DNA of 12,169 nt, from assembly GCA_035295985.1 (NCBI GenBank), contig DATHBT010000150.1, positions 1 to 12,169 on the forward strand, given 5' to 3'. The stretch comes from JAIVGV01 sp035295985 (GTDB lineage Bacteria; Acidobacteriota; Blastocatellia; Pyrinomonadales; Pyrinomonadaceae). Shown piece after piece: positions 7,395 through 12,169 of this stretch. Made by a program: the position numbers and the translations under genes. Each line of letters begins with the position of its first letter. Position 1 is the stretch's first letter. The notes below the pieces were generated by a model that made no database searches, had not been told where the DNA came from, and worked only from the letters and a program-made list of their open reading frames with translations.

Positions 7395-9155
7395 ATGCAG
7401 CGAATCGTCCTCTTGCCGGACTGGAACCAAGACCCGACCTGGGAAGGCGTCATAGGCAACGCCATCCCCTTCGACGCGGAGAAGCCGAGCCTAGCCGACG
7501 TCAAAGACGACTGGCAGCCCGAGCTTCAGCACGCCGACGACATCGACCAGGTCGAGGCCTTCGCCTTCCCGACGCCCTTCGCGTGGGCGGAGATGATGGC
7601 GGCCGTCATCCGCCAGGGCGACTATGACCACCTCCTCTTCAAGTACTACGAGCAGCTCGTCCTCGGCGTCCTCCTCGGCCACCTGCGGCTCGACGTGGTG
7701 GACTTGAAGGAGGGCGAATTCGGGCGCGTGCTAGCGGGGGCCGATGACCGCTACCGCTACTTCGGGACGCTGCGCGGCAGGGGCACGCCCGAGAACCGCG
7801 ACCTCGAAGGGCTGGTCTTCGGCGGCACCTCGCCCGACTGCCTGTTCTGGCCCGCGCCGCGCCGCACCGAGGGCGAGTGGCGGCTGCTGCGCGAGGCCAT
7901 CCGCGGCAGCAACCAGGACCTGGGCTTCCAGCTCCTCGCCGACTACCGCGACCTCATCGCCTCCGAGAGGCTGTGGGAGCCGGGCCGCTACGTGTGGATG
8001 AAGGGGCTCGACCGCATCGCCGGCGACCGCCCGCCCGACCCGGCGCACAACCTCTTCCACGTCCACAGCCGTCTGGTCGGCCCCGTCGCGCTCGACTCGG
8101 CCGCCGCCAAGCCCTTCTACTTCCCCGTCTACGAGAAGGACTTCGCCGCGCACTTCCTGCGCAGCCTGACCGGCTCGCTGAAGGTCGAGGGGCGGGGCAT
8201 CGGCGTCTACGATCAGCACCGCAAGTGCGTCGAGGTCGCGCTGCCCACGGTGCCCGCTGACGGCGACCTCGTGCGCGCAGGGGGCGGCGTCGTGCGGCTG
8301 CTCCACGAGCCGAGCCGCGGCCCCGACAGCGGCGGCACCATCCACCTCCGCGACGAGAACGGCACGCGCGGGCTCTTCTCGCTCGTGCAGGACCTGCGCA
8401 ACGTGATGGAGGGCGACGTCGTCGCCATCAAGCGGCGGCCGTTCCTGTTCCCCGACGTGTTCCGCGTCCCCGTCACGCGGCTGGGCGAGGCCGGGCTCGG
8501 CACCGAGGTCTCCTTCAGCCCGCAGGCCTACGAGCTGACCTTCGACCCCGACAGCCCCGGCCTGCCGCTCGCCTCCGAGCTGGAGCAGATCTCCGACCGC
8601 ACCGACGGCGTCGTCCTCAGTTACAGGGACGAGCGCGGCCATCTGCGCCGCGCCATCTACATCGACTCTTACGCCGGCACCCCGGTCGGCGACCTGAAGG
8701 CGCTGGGGCTCGTCCTCTGGCTGTACTTTGTCAGCGGCTCCAAGAACTCTGAGGACAAAGAGGGCTCCAAGTTCGAGGTCTTCAAAGGCAAGCTGGTCAA
8801 TGACGAGGGGACGCCGGTCTTCAAAAACCAGGACGTGACGCGGCCCTTCGACTTCAACGAGGAGGTCGCGCCCGACCTCTACACGAAGGTGAGGGCGAGC
8901 GGCACGGAGTACCGGCGGCTGGCGACGCAGCAGCGTTTCCTCAAGGCCTACCGGGATCTGGCCGCCAGTGACGACTCGAACGTCGCGCAGCTCTGCTACC
9001 GCGCGGCGCGCTCCTTCGCCCGCTGGGTGTGGCCCGAATGGCAGGAGAAGGCGTTCATCGAGAACGGCCACCCGCCGCGCCACACCGAGCCGATCAAACT
9101 CGGCAACCTAACGGTGACTTTGTTGAAGGACGAGCCCGTCCCGGTCGGAAGATGA
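7395..9155 (+). CDS. Conserved-context protein of unknown function between the two NTPases
   Basis: The product has 586 residues and resembles no family I know. ATG 7395 follows AAGGAGG ten bases upstream, and the preceding gene's stop TAA overlaps that site. The protein looks soluble and acidic, with many aromatic residues and short alternating strand-like segments. No signal peptide, membrane helix, P-loop, zinc motif or repeat is evident. The N-terminus (MQRIVLLPDWNQDPTWEG) and a helical-looking C-terminal third with RFLKAYRDLAASDDS are the most distinctive parts. A low-complexity charged spot, SKNSEDKEGSKFE, lies near residues 450-463. Its fixed place between a tubulin-like and an actin-like gene suggests an adaptor or scaffold for those proteins. 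That is inference from gene order alone. Confidence 0.75.
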   Translation: MQRIVLLPDWNQDPTWEGVIGNAIPFDAEKPSLADVKDDWQPELQHADDIDQVEAFAFPTPFAWAEMMAAVIRQGDYDHLLFKYYEQLVLGVLLGHLRLDVVDLKEGEFGRVLAGADDRYRYFGTLRGRGTPENRDLEGLVFGGTSPDCLFWPAPRRTEGEWRLLREAIRGSNQDLGFQLLADYRDLIASERLWEPGRYVWMKGLDRIAGDRPPDPAHNLFHVHSRLVGPVALDSAAAKPFYFPVYEKDFAAHFLRSLTGSLKVEGRGIGVYDQHRKCVEVALPTVPADGDLVRAGGGVVRLLHEPSRGPDSGGTIHLRDENGTRGLFSLVQDLRNVMEGDVVAIKRRPFLFPDVFRVPVTRLGEAGLGTEVSFSPQAYELTFDPDSPGLPLASELEQISDRTDGVVLSYRDERGHLRRAIYIDSYAGTPVGDLKALGLVLWLYFVSGSKNSEDKEGSKFEVFKGKLVNDEGTPVFKNQDVTRPFDFNEEVAPDLYTKVRASGTEYRRLATQQRFLKAYRDLAASDDSNVAQLCYRAARSFARWVWPEWQEKAFIENGHPPRHTEPIKLGNLTVTLLKDEPVPVGR

Positions 9156-9163
9156 TCCTGTCA

Positions 9164-9170
9164 GAGGAGG
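9164..9170 (+). promoter_or_regulatory. Ribosome binding site that decides the ATPase start
   Basis: GAGGAGG lies ten bases before ATG 9181 and four bases before an in-frame GTG at 9175. The spacing favours the ATG slightly; the choice changes the protein by two residues only. Confidence 0.5.
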
Positions 9171-9180
9171 GCGTGTGAGC

Positions 9181-11793
9181 ATGGCGGTCTGTCGCACCTG
9201 CAACCTGGACTTCGAGAAGCTGCGCGTCGAGCTGTCGTACGAAACCCTCGCGCGCGAGAACCGCATCGGCCCGCGCGGGCTCTACCTGTACTGCCCCGCG
9301 TGCGGCGAGCGGAATGAGATCGAGCTGAAGCCCTACAACCTCTTCGTGCGGGGCGAGAAGCGAAAGCTCTACCGCTGGCGCGGCGCGCAGACCAAGATCG
9401 AGAACTTCGACGGCAAGTGCCGCATCAACCTCGGCGCGATGATCCTCTCGCTCTCCGAGAAGCTCAAAGACGACTACATCGCCGGCGACAACTTCAGCGT
9501 CGAGCAGATCTGCCACAAGGCGGTGCCTGTCTTCCGCCAGCTCGACGGGAGCCTGCTCGCGCCCGACCTGCCCGTCAGGCGCGAGTACCTCGATCTCGTC
9601 GACACGTCGCGCCGCGCGCAGTCGGAGCGCACGGCGCGCGGCGGCTACCGCTTCACCTTCCACCTGACCGTCGCCGAGCAGCCCGTCGAGGTCACGCTCC
9701 CGCCCGTCCCCGCCCGCCCCGGCCAGACGCCGGCCGACGGCGTGGAGGCCTTCGACGGCGTCCACCTGCTGCTCTGGCCCAAGGTCAACTACAGGGCCTG
9801 GCGCCGCTACTTCCTGCGCTTCGGCTACGCGGGCGCGACGGCCGAAGACCTCTTCGGCGAGGCGCGCGACGTGAAGGTCTACGCCTTCGCCGGGAGGAGC
9901 GTGGACGAGAACGAGCGCGTGCGCGACTGGCTCCAACTCGACACCGTCTCGCCCGACCGGCGCACGCGCTTCGCCTGCGTCGAGAGCCGTCCCGAGTGGG
10001 TCGGCGTCGAGTTCGAGGACGGGGGGCGGGGCGAGCCGACGGGCGGCGGCCTGTGGCGCATCCGGCCGGCCGCCGACGCCTACCCGGAGCTGGAGACGAC
10101 CGTCGCCGTCGACTTCGGCACCTCGAACACCTGCATCGCGTGGGACGCGCCGCAGGGCGCGTCGCTGCTCGCCGTCAAGAGCTGCGACGAGGTGCTCATC
10201 AACGGGGCGAGCCTGCCCAACCGCCTGGAGTACCCCGACACGTGGCCCCCGCGTCAGGGGTTCGGCCGCAGCCAGGCGCTGCTGCCGACCGAAATCCTGA
10301 CCAGGGAGAACGTGGACGAGTACCGCAAGCGCAACCACGTCGTCAGGGACTGGGTGCCCGTGCTCGATTACTCGATACCGACGAGCGGGGTCGATGCCGC
10401 CTACAGCGAGATGGAGTGCGTCATCCCCGACTTCAAGTGGCAGAACATGATCGGCGACGCCTGGTACAAGAAGCAGCACGTCGATCTGCAGAAGAAGTAC
10501 ATCGAATTCCTCCTGCTCATCGTCATCGCCGAGCTGGTGACGCACAACGCCATCGGCCCGTCGCTCAACGTCAAGTTCTCCTACCCGCTAGCCTTCGACG
10601 AGGAGATGCAGGACAAGTTCGTCTCGGTGCTCCAGGAGGCGACGACCGCCGTCAGCCGGCAGACGGGCGTAAACGTGATGCCCGACTTGGTGAAGGTGGG
10701 CGGCAAGATGACCATCCCGCTCGACGAGGCGCGCGCCGCCGCGCTCTCCGCCTCGGCGTACGGCAACGACGACTCGGCCTGCCTCTACGTGGACATCGGC
10801 GGCGGCTCGACCGACATCGCGCTGCTGGAGCTGCGGCGGCAGACCGGCCGCAAGGACACCTACGTCAATATCTGCAGCTTCGAGTACGCGGGGGGCGGGC
10901 TCGCCGCCGCGCTCGCCGAGGGCGGCTGCCTCAAGTCCGGCAGCGACATCAGCCACTTCCGCCGCAAGATTCGCGAGACCGGGAGCGTCACCGAGCTGAT
11001 GAACTCCGACACGCTCTTCTCCAACAACAAGAAGAAGGCGATCACCAACAAGAGCTCGTTCTTCTACGCCTACCTGCGCCAGTTCCTCTCGCGCCTGCTG
11101 GCCGCGCACATCATCAACCGGGCGCTCGCCGCCAACGGCGGCCGGCCGCACGCCGAAGCCCGGCCGGCGGCGGACGCGCCCGACGCCCCCGCCGCGCGCG
11201 CGCCTTACCGCGTGCTGCTCTACCCGCTCGGCAACGGCTGGGGGTTCGGCGGCTTCATCGACACGCGCTACGCGACCCGCGTCTTCCCCGAGCTGCTTGC
11301 CAAAGAGACCAACGCCATCCTCGAAGAGGCCGTCGCCAACAAGGTGGTGCCGCCCGACGTGCCGCGCGTCGAGGTGCTCAGCCAGGCCGTCGGCGAGCCG
11401 AAGGACGCAGTCGTCAACGGCCTGCTCAACAACAGGGACACCGGGGCTTTCTCGGCCCAGGACTGGCCCTGGCGCAGCATCGTCGGCTGGACGACGCGCA
11501 CGAGCGCGACGCAGAAGGCCGAGTGGTACAGGCCCGTCACCGGCGGCAGCGCCTCCGCGCCGCCCGGCGCGGAGCCCGTGACCGACGGCGCGATACTCGA
11601 ATGCCCCGCGGAGGAGTGGCCCGCCTTCCCATCGCGTCTGCCGACGCCGCACGAGCTTGATGAGAGGAATGAGCTGACCCGCTTCCTCGCCGGGTGCAGC
11701 CCGAGTGGCGTCGAGCAGGACTGGCTCCAGGGGAGCCCCTTCCACGTGCTGCTGGAGAAGCTCTTCAAGCCGGCCCTCAAGGAGTTGACCTGA
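9181..11793 (+). CDS. Zinc-ribbon plus actin/Hsp70-like ATPase
   Basis: The product has 870 residues from ATG 9181 (GTG 9175 is an alternative). It begins with a four-cysteine zinc ribbon, C4-x2-C7 and C38-x2-C41. A region of about 250 residues without known motifs follows. Then comes an actin/Hsp70/sugar-kinase fold ATPase. Phosphate-1 is VAVDFGTSNTCIAWD with Asp311. Phosphate-2 is YVDIGGGSTDIALLE with Asp538 and Asp545. A glycine-rich PLGNGWGFGGFIDTR near residues 682-696 could be the adenosine-side motif. An Ala/Pro-rich linker at about 652-677 separates it from the phosphate-2 half. It lacks a recognisable DnaK peptide-binding domain and C-terminus, so it is not an ordinary chaperone. It may be a regulator or polymer-former working with the tubulin-like protein. 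The gene starts 25 bases after its neighbour, and its stop overlaps the next start (TGATG). Confidence 0.82.
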   Translation: MAVCRTCNLDFEKLRVELSYETLARENRIGPRGLYLYCPACGERNEIELKPYNLFVRGEKRKLYRWRGAQTKIENFDGKCRINLGAMILSLSEKLKDDYIAGDNFSVEQICHKAVPVFRQLDGSLLAPDLPVRREYLDLVDTSRRAQSERTARGGYRFTFHLTVAEQPVEVTLPPVPARPGQTPADGVEAFDGVHLLLWPKVNYRAWRRYFLRFGYAGATAEDLFGEARDVKVYAFAGRSVDENERVRDWLQLDTVSPDRRTRFACVESRPEWVGVEFEDGGRGEPTGGGLWRIRPAADAYPELETTVAVDFGTSNTCIAWDAPQGASLLAVKSCDEVLINGASLPNRLEYPDTWPPRQGFGRSQALLPTEILTRENVDEYRKRNHVVRDWVPVLDYSIPTSGVDAAYSEMECVIPDFKWQNMIGDAWYKKQHVDLQKKYIEFLLLIVIAELVTHNAIGPSLNVKFSYPLAFDEEMQDKFVSVLQEATTAVSRQTGVNVMPDLVKVGGKMTIPLDEARAAALSASAYGNDDSACLYVDIGGGSTDIALLELRRQTGRKDTYVNICSFEYAGGGLAAALAEGGCLKSGSDISHFRRKIRETGSVTELMNSDTLFSNNKKKAITNKSSFFYAYLRQFLSRLLAAHIINRALAANGGRPHAEARPAADAPDAPAARAPYRVLLYPLGNGWGFGGFIDTRYATRVFPELLAKETNAILEEAVANKVVPPDVPRVEVLSQAVGEPKDAVVNGLLNNRDTGAFSAQDWPWRSIVGWTTRTSATQKAEWYRPVTGGSASAPPGAEPVTDGAILECPAEEWPAFPSRLPTPHELDERNELTRFLAGCSPSGVEQDWLQGSPFHVLLEKLFKPALKELT

Positions 11794-12086
11794 TGCCCTG
11801 CAACCACAGCCTGCCGCCCGACTACGTCGGGCTCCACTGTATCTACTGCGGCGAGTCGGTCGCGCGGGTGGAGGCGGAGGACGGGCAGCTCGTCCTCCGC
11901 AGGGACCATCGCTCGCGCTACGTCGCCGTCGTCCAGCACGGCAAGCAGAGGGTCGTCCGCTCCGCGCAGGTCATCGCCGCCGCGCTCGAAATCGAGTTCG
12001 ACGACGCCGACCGCGGCGAGGAGCCGCTCCACCAGGTGCTCGTCGCCTTCCAAGACCCCGAGGAGAAGCTGGATATGAGGGCCTGA
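11793..12086 (+). CDS. Small zinc-ribbon protein
   Basis: The product has 97 residues. ATG 11793 overlaps the upstream TGA (TGATG), a classic translational-coupling junction; longer in-frame starts would lie deep inside the preceding gene. The N-terminus contains C3-x-H5 and C16-x2-C19 within MPCNHSLPPDYVGLHCIYCG, a likely zinc-binding site. The remainder is a mixed charged domain ending DPEEKLDMRA, with no membrane helix. Together with the zinc ribbon on the preceding ATPase it gives the operon two zinc modules. It may bind a partner protein or nucleic acid; the sequence does not say which. No known family was recognised. Confidence 0.72.
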   Translation: MPCNHSLPPDYVGLHCIYCGESVARVEAEDGQLVLRRDHRSRYVAVVQHGKQRVVRSAQVIAAALEIEFDDADRGEEPLHQVLVAFQDPEEKLDMRA

Positions 12087-12110
12087 GCGCGGCGACGCGC
12101 GGAGAGATCG

Positions 12111-12169
12111 ATGCCGGCGAACACAGCCACAAAAAAGAGAGTGCTCCTGACGGCGGCCCTGGCCGTCGT
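12111..12169 (+). CDS. Start of a probably exported or membrane-anchored protein (cut by window edge)
   Basis: ATG 12111 follows GGAGAG at 12101-12106 and lies 24 bases after the preceding stop, so it continues the operon. Only 19 full codons are present. They read MPANTATKKRVLLTAALAV: a short polar start, KKR, then a hydrophobic run, as in a signal peptide or N-terminal membrane anchor. No function can be assigned from this fragment. Confidence 0.5.
   Translation, partial: MPANTATKKRVLLTAALAV

Noticed and set aside
7731..9083. Long minus-strand open frame (about 450 codons) opposite the 586-residue gene, with similar long minus-strand frames at 9094-10545 and 10588-11745
   Set aside because: The translations are low-complexity Val/Ala/Arg/Asp-rich with no motifs, as expected opposite GC-rich coding sequence; the + strand genes have ribosome sites and recognised motifs.
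9417..11660. Very long + strand open frame (about 747 codons) in another frame of the ATPase gene
   Set aside because: The translation is mostly Arg/Ala/Pro repeats. The overlapping frame carries DFGTSNT, DIGGGSTD and a zinc ribbon, so it is the real gene.
9181..11793. A DnaK chaperone
   Set aside because: The phosphate motifs fit the superfamily, but the long zinc-ribbon N-terminus, the absence of a peptide-binding domain and the lack of dnaJ or grpE nearby argue against it.

Overview
The window is GC-rich bacterial DNA with a lower-GC patch at about 5040-5400. All intact genes run on the + strand. The codon style, the transposase remnants and the wording of a broken helix-turn-helix fragment recall soil Acidobacteriota or Chloroflexi. 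This taxonomic guess is weak, because no ribosomal or housekeeping gene is present.

Layout. (1) 2-202 is the 3' end of an IS982-like transposase, cut by the window edge, with a possible element end at about 203-212. (2) 338-4414 is a very large patatin-like phospholipase whose two catalytic motifs are separated by about ten predicted membrane segments. (3) 4415-5571 is a debris zone: a frameshifted C-terminal fragment of an IS256-family transposase (minus strand), a broken XRE-type helix-turn-helix fragment (minus strand), then non-coding DNA with a good sigma70-like promoter pointing right. (4) 5572-12169 is a tightly packed operon that runs off the right edge. Its order is a small three-helix membrane protein, a short tubulin/FtsZ-superfamily protein with an intact GGTGAG loop, a 586-residue protein I do not recognise, a zinc-ribbon plus actin/Hsp70-like ATPase, a 97-residue zinc-ribbon protein, and the beginning of a probably exported protein.

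How it may work together (inference). The operon pairs a tubulin-fold GTPase candidate with an actin/Hsp70-fold ATPase candidate, plus a membrane protein and two zinc-ribbon modules. Stop codons are embedded in the next Shine-Dalgarno site at two junctions and a TGATG overlap occurs at a third, so the products are probably made in fixed proportion and may form one complex. A membrane-associated, nucleotide-driven assembly is a reasonable hypothesis: membrane remodelling, envelope stress or defence. The membrane patatin lies upstream on the same strand but is separated by insertion-sequence debris, so its link to the operon is only suggestive. None of these genes belongs to a standard cell-division (ftsA-ftsZ) or chaperone (dnaK-dnaJ-grpE) cluster.
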